The notes below the pieces were generated by a model. The model saw only the letters and a program-made list of their open reading frames with translations, was not told the origin of the DNA and searched no databases. A program made the translations under genes and the position numbers. From the NCBI RefSeq assembly GCF_903166585.1, contig NZ_CAESCM010000020.1:1-64000 (forward strand): a stretch of 64,000 nt of DNA. Direction: 5' to 3'. This stretch comes from Pedobacter ghigonis. Its GTDB lineage: Bacteria > Bacteroidota > Bacteroidia > Sphingobacteriales > Sphingobacteriaceae. Positions within the stretch are counted from its first letter, which is position 1. The number at the start of each line of letters is the position of its first letter. Positions 7,884 to 16,229 of this stretch are shown here, in pieces.

Positions 7884-10226
7884 ATGAAACTAATGTATTT
7901 AAAACAACTTACTGTTATTGCCTGCTTTTCGCTTTTCATCGGTAAAAATGCCACAGCCCAGCAAAAGCCCCTAAACCTTTGGTATGATAAACCTGCCAAA
8001 ATTTGGGAAGAAACGCTACCGCTTGGTAATGGCAAGCTGGGCATGACCCCTGACGGAGGAATAACGAAAGAGCAGATTGTATTGAACGATATTACTTTAT
8101 GGAGTGGGGGTAAGCAGGATGCCAACAACTATGAAGCTTACAAAAGTCTTCCTAAAATCAGAGAACTGATACTGGAAGGTAAAAACGATGAAGCCCAGGC
8201 ACTCGTTAACCGCGATTTTGTTTGTAAAGGACCGGGCTCGGGTGGTGCAGCCTGGGGGAAATACCAAACCCTGGGTAATTTGCAGGTTGATTATACGTAT
8301 CCTGGCGATAAAGACGTAAAACCAGCGTTTTACAAAAGAACTTTATCGTTGGATAAGGCGGTGGCTACCACCGAATTTACTCTCAACGGTGTAAAATATA
8401 AAAGAGCATATTTCTGCAGTTTTAATAATGATATAAATGTTATTCGCCTTACGGCTGATCAGCCCGGAAAGCTAAATTGCAATATTTCCATCAGCAGGCC
8501 CGAAAAAGCAACTTTGGCCAGCGATGGTAAGGATCTGTTGATGTTTGGTCAGCTGGATAACGGCACCGATGGCAAAGGCATGAAATACCAGAGCCGGGTA
8601 AGTACCACTGTTAAAGGTGGCTCAGTAGTTACCACAGGCAATATCATTCGAATAAAAAATGCTACCGAAATACTGATTCACGTTGCAGCAGAAACCAATT
8701 TCAAACATGCTGATTTTGAAGCACGTGTTAAGAATACTTTGCAACAGGCCAAAAAAACAGCCTATGCAGTTGAACTGGCCAAACACAATGCTAATTTTGC
8801 TAAGCTTTTTAACCGCTTAAAAATCAATTTGGGCGAAGGCGAAGCCGCTAAACTACCTACCGATGTAAGACTCGAGCATTTCTACAAAGATTATCAAAAC
8901 GATGTTTCGCTAGCTGCCCTGTTTTTTCAGTTTAGCCGCTATTTAAGCATCAGCAGTACCCGGGTTGGACTTTTGCCACCCAATTTGCAGGGCTTGTGGG
9001 CCAACCAGATCAATACCCCATGGAATGGCGATTACCACCTGGATGTGAACGTGCAAATGAACCATTTCGCTATTGAACAAGCTAACCTTTCGGAACTTAA
9101 TCTGCCCCTGGCAGAACTGGTGCGGAGCTTAACCATACCGGGCGCAAAAACTGCAAAAGCTTATTACAATGCCAATGGATGGATTGCCCATGTAATTACC
9201 AATGTTTGGGGATTTACGGAGCCTGGAGAAAGTGCCTCATGGGGTGCCTCCAATGCAGGTTCTGGCTGGTTATGCAGTAACCTTTGGGATCATTTCGCCT
9301 TTAGTCAGGATTTAAATTACCTGAAAAGCATTTACCCGGTGTTAAAAGGTTCAGCCGAATTTTATAAAAGTGCCCTGGTTAAAGATCCTAAAACAGGCTG
9401 GCTGGTTACTTCACCATCGGTTTCGCCTGAGAATACTTTTTACCTGCCGAACGGAAAAACGGCCAGTATTTCGATGGGACCAACCATTGATAACCAGATT
9501 GTACGCGAGCTTTTTAACCACGTAATTACTGCAGCCAAATTGCTTAAAACCGATGCAGCGTTCAGCGCTTCGCTAGAGGAAAAACTAAAATCCATCCCGC
9601 CGGTTGGACTAATCAGCAAAGATGGCCGCATACAAGAGTGGCTGGAAGATTACAAGGAAACCGATCCGCAACATCGCCACATTTCACATTTATACGGCGT
9701 TTATCCGGCAGGCTTAATTACGCCGGTAACTACGCCTGCTTTGGCCGAGGCTGCTAAAAAAACGCTGGAGGTACGGGGTGACGACGGGCCAAGCTGGTCG
9801 ATTGCCTACAAACAGTTGTTCTGGGCCCGTTTACTGGATGGAAACCGTGCTTTTAAGCTTTTAAGGGAAATTTTAAAACCTACCTTGCGTACCGATATGA
9901 ATTACGGTGCCGGGGGCGGGGTTTATCCAAATATGTTATCGGCCGGGCCACCATTCCAGATTGATGGAAATTTTGGTGCTGCGGCAGGTATTGCCGAAAT
10001 GCTTATTCAGAGTCATGATGGCTTTATCGAATTGCTGCCTGCAATACCCGATGCCTGGAAAGCTTTTGGCGAAATTAAAGGCCTAAAAGCCCGTGGCAAT
10101 TTTACGGTTGATATGACTTGGAAGGATGGTAAAATTACCCATTACCGCATTGCCTCGCCAAAACCGCAAAAAGTAAAACTTAAAATAAACGGTACATTAA
10201 GCCAGATAACCTCAACTAAACTTTAA
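7884..10226 (+). CDS. GH95 family alpha-L-fucosidase
   Basis: Inverting alpha-L-fucosidase, typically cutting terminal alpha-1,2-linked fucose (some members are alpha-L-galactosidases). The start at 7884 is preferred over the ATG at 7851, because the latter lies in the palindromic repeat and the later start gives a clean signal peptide ending at ATAQQ. Counted from 7884, the N-terminal beta domain (LWYDKPAKIWEETLPLGNGKLG) is followed by the (alpha/alpha)6 domain with DYHLDVNVQMNH (residues 384-394), a WLEDYKETDPQHRHISHLYG region around 587-604 with the general-acid Glu candidates 588 and 592, and FQIDGNFG with Asp694, matching the family's base-assisting Asp. The first Asn of the family's NxN pair appears as Asp387. 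Length is normal. Confidence 0.92.
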   Translation: MKLMYLKQLTVIACFSLFIGKNATAQQKPLNLWYDKPAKIWEETLPLGNGKLGMTPDGGITKEQIVLNDITLWSGGKQDANNYEAYKSLPKIRELILEGKNDEAQALVNRDFVCKGPGSGGAAWGKYQTLGNLQVDYTYPGDKDVKPAFYKRTLSLDKAVATTEFTLNGVKYKRAYFCSFNNDINVIRLTADQPGKLNCNISISRPEKATLASDGKDLLMFGQLDNGTDGKGMKYQSRVSTTVKGGSVVTTGNIIRIKNATEILIHVAAETNFKHADFEARVKNTLQQAKKTAYAVELAKHNANFAKLFNRLKINLGEGEAAKLPTDVRLEHFYKDYQNDVSLAALFFQFSRYLSISSTRVGLLPPNLQGLWANQINTPWNGDYHLDVNVQMNHFAIEQANLSELNLPLAELVRSLTIPGAKTAKAYYNANGWIAHVITNVWGFTEPGESASWGASNAGSGWLCSNLWDHFAFSQDLNYLKSIYPVLKGSAEFYKSALVKDPKTGWLVTSPSVSPENTFYLPNGKTASISMGPTIDNQIVRELFNHVITAAKLLKTDAAFSASLEEKLKSIPPVGLISKDGRIQEWLEDYKETDPQHRHISHLYGVYPAGLITPVTTPALAEAAKKTLEVRGDDGPSWSIAYKQLFWARLLDGNRAFKLLREILKPTLRTDMNYGAGGGVYPNMLSAGPPFQIDGNFGAAAGIAEMLIQSHDGFIELLPAIPDAWKAFGEIKGLKARGNFTVDMTWKDGKITHYRIASPKPQKVKLKINGTLSQITSTKL

Positions 10227-10233
10227 AGCGGAT

Positions 10234-12276
10234 ATGCTTATTGTTAATTTATTTAAATTCAGGTGTTTATTGGTTTTGGTTGCGCTGTTGTCGGCTTTCA
10301 AATCCGTATCGGCAACCATTATTCGCTACGGTAAAGCAGGCAAAATAGACTATAACCTTAAAACAGGCACTTTTACTGTTTTTAACGGTCCGGTTTTGCT
10401 GCTGGCGGAGGGCTTTTCGGAAGTGGGTTATCAAAACACAACACTTCGTTCCAGAAACTACACGCAAATTACTTATACAAAAAGCGCAGTAAAAGATGCT
10501 TTTGGACAGGGAATTAAACATACCTTTTTATTAAAACAGGATGGCTTGCCCAACATGCAGCAAATCATTTTAACCTATTCCAACCGCGATTACTTTCTCA
10601 TTTCTGTAAACATAACCGGCAGTAATCTGGCCACAAACCGCATGGTACCTTTAAAGGGAAATCTGATGGATAGCCAGATTAAGGATGAAGCTACCAGCTT
10701 ATTTGTGCCTTTTGATAACGATACCTTTATTTCTTATCAGGCCCTTCCATTTCAAGCCAATGTTAGCAATCCGAGTGCCGAGGTTACTGCTTTATACCAT
10801 AATCCATCGCGAAAGGGTTATGTGATAGGCTCTGTTGATCACCGCAACTGGAAAACCGGAGTCATCACTACAATGGATGCAACTAAAGAAATAACTGTTG
10901 AGGCCGTTTGCGGTTACACTAACGAAAGCATTACCCGCGATAAAATAGCGCACGGTTATCTGAAAGGAAATACAGTGACTTCGGCCAGTATATTTTTTGG
11001 CAGTTTTAGCGATTGGCGTTCAGGGATGGAAACTTATGCCAAAGCAAACCGTATAGCCGAGCCACCTGTAATTTTTAAATGGAAAAGCCCTACGCCAGTG
11101 GGCTGGAACAGTTGGGGAGCCATGCAGGAGAAAATTACATTAGAAAAAGCCAATCAGGTAGTTGATTTCTTTGCCGATAGCCTTAAATCTTTCAGGAGTG
11201 AGGGGGTAGCTTATATCGACCTCGATTCTTACTGGGATAATTTACTTAAAGGTGGTTTAACCGGCGACTATTCCAAACTCAAAACTTTTGCCGATCATGC
11301 GAAAGCAAAAGGTTTAAAACCCGGGATCTACTGGGCACCTTTTGTAGATTGGGGTTTTGCAGGCGGCGGCAACCGCAGGGCCGAAGGGACCAATTATACT
11401 TTTGGCGAGATGTGGACCAAAGTTGGATCGGGCTATCATGATCTTGATGGTGCCCGTGCTTTAGATCCCACACATCCGGGCACCCAACAACGCATTGCAA
11501 CTGTAATTAATAAGTTTAAGGAATGTGGTTTTGAAATGATTAAAATCGACTTTTTAGGTCATGCTGCAATCGAATCGGAGCATTTTTACGATCCTAAAAT
11601 TAGCACTGGTATGCAGGCTTATCAGGCTGGTATGGAATTTCTGCTCAAACAGCTCGATCATAAAATGTTGGTTTATGCTGCTATTTCGCCCAGTTTGGCT
11701 TCTGGCAGGTACGTACACATGCGCCGTATTGCCTGCGATGCCTTTAAATCGATACACGATACCGAATATACTTTAAATGGTGTGAGCAACGGTTGGTGGC
11801 AAACGCATCTGTACGATTATATTGACGCAGATCATGTGGTGTTTGGCGATCAATCTGATGCGGAAAATACGGCTCGCTTTTTATCAGCCATTGTTACAGG
11901 CACTTGCATTACAGGCGATGATTTTTCCCGCCCGGGTAAATGGACAAACACGGCCAAACGCTTACTGAATAACACCGAAATCCTTAAAATTTTAAAGAAT
12001 GGAAAAGCATTTGTTCCGGTAGAAGGTGGTATGGGCAAATCTGCTTCACCACTTTTTGTAAAACAGGTTGGAAATGTGACTTATCTGGCCATATTCAATT
12101 ACAGCGATGCCGAACAAAAAATCAACCTCGATTTCTCCCGTCTTGCGTTAAGAACTGGCGAAAAATACAATTTTACAGATCTTATTGCTCAGAAAACAGC
12201 TTCCATTCAGGATAATCAGCTCCTAAAACTGGCTGCAAAAGATGCGTTGATTTTTAAAATAACCTCAAAAAAATAA
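10234..12276 (+). CDS. Clan GH-D (GH27/GH36-like) alpha-galactosidase
   Basis: Predicted secreted retaining alpha-galactosidase. A signal peptide ends near SVSA, a beta-sandwich domain occupies about 25-270, and a TIM barrel begins at PVGWNSWGAM (about 290). The nucleophile is most likely Asp439 in MIKIDFLG. Asp539 and Asp542 in GDQSDAEN are acid/base candidates. A beta C-terminal domain ends the 680 residues. It is more distant from classical GH36 than the next gene, so GH27/GH36-like is the safe label, and a different alpha-linked substrate is possible. It begins 8 bp after GH95 in the same operon. Confidence 0.8.
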   Translation: MLIVNLFKFRCLLVLVALLSAFKSVSATIIRYGKAGKIDYNLKTGTFTVFNGPVLLLAEGFSEVGYQNTTLRSRNYTQITYTKSAVKDAFGQGIKHTFLLKQDGLPNMQQIILTYSNRDYFLISVNITGSNLATNRMVPLKGNLMDSQIKDEATSLFVPFDNDTFISYQALPFQANVSNPSAEVTALYHNPSRKGYVIGSVDHRNWKTGVITTMDATKEITVEAVCGYTNESITRDKIAHGYLKGNTVTSASIFFGSFSDWRSGMETYAKANRIAEPPVIFKWKSPTPVGWNSWGAMQEKITLEKANQVVDFFADSLKSFRSEGVAYIDLDSYWDNLLKGGLTGDYSKLKTFADHAKAKGLKPGIYWAPFVDWGFAGGGNRRAEGTNYTFGEMWTKVGSGYHDLDGARALDPTHPGTQQRIATVINKFKECGFEMIKIDFLGHAAIESEHFYDPKISTGMQAYQAGMEFLLKQLDHKMLVYAAISPSLASGRYVHMRRIACDAFKSIHDTEYTLNGVSNGWWQTHLYDYIDADHVVFGDQSDAENTARFLSAIVTGTCITGDDFSRPGKWTNTAKRLLNNTEILKILKNGKAFVPVEGGMGKSASPLFVKQVGNVTYLAIFNYSDAEQKINLDFSRLALRTGEKYNFTDLIAQKTASIQDNQLLKLAAKDALIFKITSKK

Positions 12277-12314
12277 AAACCTATCTAAAACATTAGCCTA
12301 TATTTTAACCACAA

Positions 12315-14522
12315 ATGAAAAAAACAGATCAATTTTCAAATTACTTTAAACGAGGAGTTCTGGCCATTGCCCTTTGCCTGGGCTTTGGCACTTTAAATGC
12401 CCAAACTATCATTCCTATCGAAACGGCAAACAATGCCCTGGTATTACAAGCCGGGGCAAATAAGGATGTGAATACCATTTTCTTCGGGAAAAAACTTGCC
12501 AATAAGCAAGAATACGCGCAGGTTGCCGGTCAGTATAAACAAACGTCCGATTATACCGGTCAGTTAAATTCCGTTTATACTCCATCAGGATCTCGTAACC
12601 TGGTAGAACCTGCCATTACGGTTACCCATGCCGATGGCAATAATTCGCTCGATCTTAAATATGTAGATCATACCGTAACTGCTGTTGATGATAATGTAAG
12701 CTTGCTCAAAATCAGGCTAAAAGATCCTGTCTACAATTTCGAGGTTACCCTGTTTTACAAATCGTTTTATAAGCAGGATGTAATAGAACAATGGACCGAA
12801 ATTAAACACAGCGAAAAGGGAGCGGTGGTGCTGCATAAATATGCTTCAGCCAACCTGCACTTAAAATCGCCACATTTCTGGCTAAACCAGTACCATGGCG
12901 ATTGGGCAAAGGAAATGCAGCCAGAGCAAAGCGAAATTACCCATGGCATTAAAACATTGGATAGTAAACTGGGAACGAGGGCCAACCTGTTTCAGCCATC
13001 GGTTTTTATGATTTCGTTAGATAAACCTGCAGAAGAAAACGAAGGGAGTGTTTTATACGGTGCCTTAGAGTGGAGCGGGAATTTCAAAATTGATCTCGAA
13101 CTGGATTATCAGGATAACCTCCGCATTATTGCCGGCATGAACAATTATGCTTCGCCTTATAGCTTAAAGCCGGGAGAAGTTTTTGCAACACCTGCATTTT
13201 TATATACTTTTTCTGATCAGGGAAAAGGTGCGGCCAGCAGAAAATTGCAGAACTGGGCACGTAACTATAAAATATTGGATGGGAAAGGAGATCGGTTAAC
13301 GCTTTTAAACAACTGGGAGGCCACTTATTTCGACTTCAATGAGCAAAAACTGGCCGAATTATTAAAAGATACCAAAAAACTGGGTGTCGATTTTTTTCTG
13401 CTGGATGACGGTTGGTTTGGAAACAAATATCCGCGCAACAGCGATACCGCCGCATTGGGCGATTGGCAGGAAAATAAGCAAAAACTTCCGAATGGGATCA
13501 GCTCCTTAATTAAAGAAGCCGATCAGGCAGGTACCCGCTTTGGGATCTGGATCGAACCCGAAATGGTGAGCCCCAAAAGTGAATTGTACGAAAAACACCC
13601 TGATTGGGTAGTGAAGCAGCCTAAGCGCCCCGAATATTATTTCAGGCACCAGTTAGAACTCGATTTGTCGAACCCCAAAGTTCAGGATTTTGTTTTCGGT
13701 GTGGTTGATGACCTCTTGACCAAAAACCCGAAACTAGCTTACATTAAATGGGATTGTAATGCCGTAATTTATAATGCCTATTCTGCACACTTAAAAAATC
13801 AATCGCATTTTTACATTGATTATGTTAGGGGATTATACAGTGTATTGCAGCGCATCAGGGCTAAATATCCAGTTATTCCGATGATGTTGTGCTCTGGAGG
13901 CGGTGGCAGGGTAGATTATGGCGCTTTACAGTACTTTACCGAGTTTTGGCCAAGTGATAATACCGATCCTTTAGAACGCATTTTTATGCAATGGGAGTAC
14001 TCTTATTTTTATCCGGCCATCAGCAGTTCTAACCATGTAACCGATTGGGGCAAACAGTCAATCAAATTCCGCACTGATGTGGCCATGATGGGGAAACTGG
14101 GCTTTGATATTGTAGTGAGTAAATTGCCGCATGAGGAACTTCAGTTTTGCCAGGAAGCGATTAAAAACTATAACGAAGTGAAACCGATTATCTGGCATGG
14201 TGAGCAATACCGTTTGGCTAACCCACGCGCAGGTAGCGTAGCATCGATGTTGTATGTAAATGAACAAAAAACAGAAGGGGTGATTTTTAATTACCTGGTG
14301 AATTACCGCTACGAGGAGGGAAGTAAGTATCCCATTAAAATGGCTGGATTAGATGCTGCAAAAAAATACCAGATTAAAGAAATTAACCTTTTTCCGGGTA
14401 AAAAATCAACCATTGATAGCATCAAAACTTACACCGGCGATTTTCTGATGAAGGTGGGTTTCAACCCAAATTTGAACAATAACAGAACCAGTGTAGTATT
14501 AAAACTGGAAGAAGCGAAATAA
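12315..14522 (+). CDS. GH36 alpha-galactosidase
   Basis: Secreted retaining alpha-galactosidase. Signal peptide to LNAQ (about residue 30), an N-terminal beta-supersandwich, and a TIM barrel with the classic GH36 motifs: LDDGWFG, IWIEPEMVSPKSELYEKHPDW (here split as IWIEPEMVSPKSEL and YEKHPDW), YIKWDCN with nucleophile Asp480, CSGGGGRVD, and FWPSDNTDPLER with acid/base Asp548. All key residues are present and 735 residues is normal for the family. It is the last gene before a strong terminator. Together with GH95 it would remove alpha-Gal and alpha-Fuc from blood-group-B-like or plant-type side chains (inference). Confidence 0.93.
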   Translation: MKKTDQFSNYFKRGVLAIALCLGFGTLNAQTIIPIETANNALVLQAGANKDVNTIFFGKKLANKQEYAQVAGQYKQTSDYTGQLNSVYTPSGSRNLVEPAITVTHADGNNSLDLKYVDHTVTAVDDNVSLLKIRLKDPVYNFEVTLFYKSFYKQDVIEQWTEIKHSEKGAVVLHKYASANLHLKSPHFWLNQYHGDWAKEMQPEQSEITHGIKTLDSKLGTRANLFQPSVFMISLDKPAEENEGSVLYGALEWSGNFKIDLELDYQDNLRIIAGMNNYASPYSLKPGEVFATPAFLYTFSDQGKGAASRKLQNWARNYKILDGKGDRLTLLNNWEATYFDFNEQKLAELLKDTKKLGVDFFLLDDGWFGNKYPRNSDTAALGDWQENKQKLPNGISSLIKEADQAGTRFGIWIEPEMVSPKSELYEKHPDWVVKQPKRPEYYFRHQLELDLSNPKVQDFVFGVVDDLLTKNPKLAYIKWDCNAVIYNAYSAHLKNQSHFYIDYVRGLYSVLQRIRAKYPVIPMMLCSGGGGRVDYGALQYFTEFWPSDNTDPLERIFMQWEYSYFYPAISSSNHVTDWGKQSIKFRTDVAMMGKLGFDIVVSKLPHEELQFCQEAIKNYNEVKPIIWHGEQYRLANPRAGSVASMLYVNEQKTEGVIFNYLVNYRYEEGSKYPIKMAGLDAAKKYQIKEINLFPGKKSTIDSIKTYTGDFLMKVGFNPNLNNNRTSVVLKLEEAK

Positions 14523-14549
14523 CGATATTCTATTTAAGAATTGGTTTAG

Positions 14550-14576
14550 GCCCGGCAAGAATTGCCGGGCTTTTTT
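14550..14576 (+). terminator. Rho-independent terminator of the first operon
   Basis: Perfect 8-bp stem GCCCGGCA (14550-14557) and TGCCGGGC (14563-14570), a 5-nt loop and six Ts, 28 bp after the GH36 stop. It marks the end of the first operon. Confidence 0.92.
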
Positions 14577-14604
14577 ATGGCAATATTAAGGGAAACCAAC
14601 GTAC

Positions 14605-14630
14605 GTCATGCTGAATTTATTCAGCATCTC
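14605..14630. repeat. Short REP-like palindrome GTCATGCTGAA...TTCAGCATCTC
   Basis: ATGCTGAA at 14608-14615 pairs with TTCAGCAT at 14620-14627 around a 4-nt loop. The same GTCATGCTGAATTTATTCAGCAT phrase (shortened here) is a familiar intergenic repeat in Sphingobacteriaceae (recalled). It lies between convergent genes, after the operon terminator. Confidence 0.55.
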
Positions 14631-14661
14631 TCCCTATGTTATTTTAACACCTTTAAATCTC

Positions 14662-15462
14662 TTAATAATAAGAAGTATTCAGGTTAGCATTTGCTTTCTC
14701 AGCGGCCTCGATAATCGAATAATCGGAAAGAATTAAGGCTTGACCTTTTTTAACGCAAACATCATGTTCGAAATGAACAGAAGGTTGTCCGTCGGCAGTT
14801 CTGATTGCCCAGCCATCTTTATCCAGAAATACATCTTTCGTACCCATGTTAATCATAGGCTCAATAGCCATTACCAGATTTTCTTTTAACATGGTTCCGC
14901 TACCTTTGCGGCCGTAGTTTGCCACTTGTGGATCTTCGTGCATACTTTGGCCAAGGCCATGTCCAACCAAATCTCTCACCACGCCATAGCCTTGTTTTTC
15001 ATTATAGTTTTGAATGGCAAATCCGATATCGCCCAGGCGTTTGCCTACAACAGCTTCTTTAATGCCTTCGTAAAGCGATTCTTTGGTGGTTTTAACCAGT
15101 TTTAAGATCTCAGGTTTAACTTCTCCAATAATAAAAGTATAAGCATGGTCGCCGTGCCAGCCGTTTTTAATGGTACCCACATCAACCGAAATAATATCGC
15201 CGTCGCGCAGTTCTTCTTTGCCAGGAATGCCATGTACCACCACATCGTTAATAGAGGTAATAATATGGGCCGGAAAACCATTATAATTATAGAATGACGG
15301 AACAGCACCATTATCAAGAATAAACTCATTCGCCAGTTTGTCGATTTCAAGCGTACGCATGCCTGCTTTTAAAACTTTAGCAACTTCTGTAAGGGTTTGG
15401 CTCACCAATAAGGCACTGATTCGCATCAGTTCTACCTGTTCGTCTGTTTTGTATAAAATCAT
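14662..15462 (-). CDS. map: Methionine aminopeptidase, type I
   Basis: Cytosolic metallo-aminopeptidase that removes initiator methionine from nascent proteins. The pita-bread fold ligands are all visible: SVDVG (Asp), GDHAYTF (Asp), VGHGLG (His), AIEP (Glu) and HFEHD (Glu), plus the substrate-binding His in VVHGIPG. The start at 15462 (MILYKTDEQVELM) is chosen. The upstream ATG at 15486 would lie upstream of the predicted promoter and adds nothing conserved. It converges with the GH36 gene, is a housekeeping gene, and separates the two halves of the glycan locus. Confidence 0.93.
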   Translation of the reverse strand: MILYKTDEQVELMRISALLVSQTLTEVAKVLKAGMRTLEIDKLANEFILDNGAVPSFYNYNGFPAHIITSINDVVVHGIPGKEELRDGDIISVDVGTIKNGWHGDHAYTFIIGEVKPEILKLVKTTKESLYEGIKEAVVGKRLGDIGFAIQNYNEKQGYGVVRDLVGHGLGQSMHEDPQVANYGRKGSGTMLKENLVMAIEPMINMGTKDVFLDKDGWAIRTADGQPSVHFEHDVCVKKGQALILSDYSIIEAAEKANANLNTSYY

Positions 15463-15468
15463 TTGGCG

Positions 15469-15499
15469 CAAAGGTAACATTATCATTTTGTGTACCGAA
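15469..15499 (-). promoter_or_regulatory. Bacteroidota-type promoter of map, possibly leaderless transcript
   Basis: On the minus strand TACCTTTG (15476-15469) fits the TAnnTTTG minus-7 consensus, and TTCG (15499-15496) lies exactly 19 bp upstream as a one-mismatch TTTG minus-33 box. The map ATG begins 7 nt after the minus-7 element, about where transcription would begin, so the mRNA may be leaderless or nearly so. Confidence 0.5.
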
Positions 15500-16229
15500 T
15501 TTTCACTTCAAAAGTTTACCCCTTGCTGATTAGGTTATGGAAGAGGTTACCAGTATGACCTTTTCATACCTGCCCATATCTCTGAAAAAAAATCGTATTA
15601 AACGATAAAGTTTTTAGGATAAATAACAATGGACTCCAATCGACTGGTTTTTGTTGTTTTTTAACCAAAATGCTTTAAAAAGGTGCTCATTAATGTTTTT
15701 TCTACCTTTTTGTTTACAATTTTCATCTTTTTTAATCAGATAATACTCCAGTTTTGATTTAACCAAAAGCACGTAAAACCAGATAGATTTTATTTTAAAA
15801 ACAGATTAAAAACAGAGCACCCAGTTGTCAAATGGGAATGCTTTGTAAATGATCTTATTTGGCAAACGCTGCACACGCTTAACAACCAATTTGCTAACCA
15901 AAATAAATTTATGCACAAAAACTAACTAAAGAGACTAACCAACAGAGTCGAATCACGACTTTAAAAATGATACCCAATATCAACAAACCAAATTCAACCA
16001 ACTAATGAAATTTAACCCTAATCAGGGCATTATGCCGATTTGCATATACCCGCACTTTCATTCTGCTATTTACAAGAACAGAATCAAATCTGCTGATTCG
16101 TATGCCTTAAGCATAGCTAGAATCCGTACAACAGTAAATACCGACAAATAATTAGGCTAACAGAATTTACGCCTGGGCGTACTCTTGCACGGCAAAATTA
16201 AATTGATCAATAAAATAAATTTATTTTAA
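15500..16229. other. Intergenic region upstream of the second SusC operon
   Basis: About 730 bp of AT-rich DNA between the divergent map and SusC genes, with no convincing open reading frame. It must hold the promoter and leader of the SusCD operon, but no clean TTTG-N19-TAnnTTTG pair was found. A small imperfect hairpin GAATCAAATCTGCTGATTC lies near 16081-16099. No regulator gene, IS or RNA gene is recognised. Confidence 0.5.
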
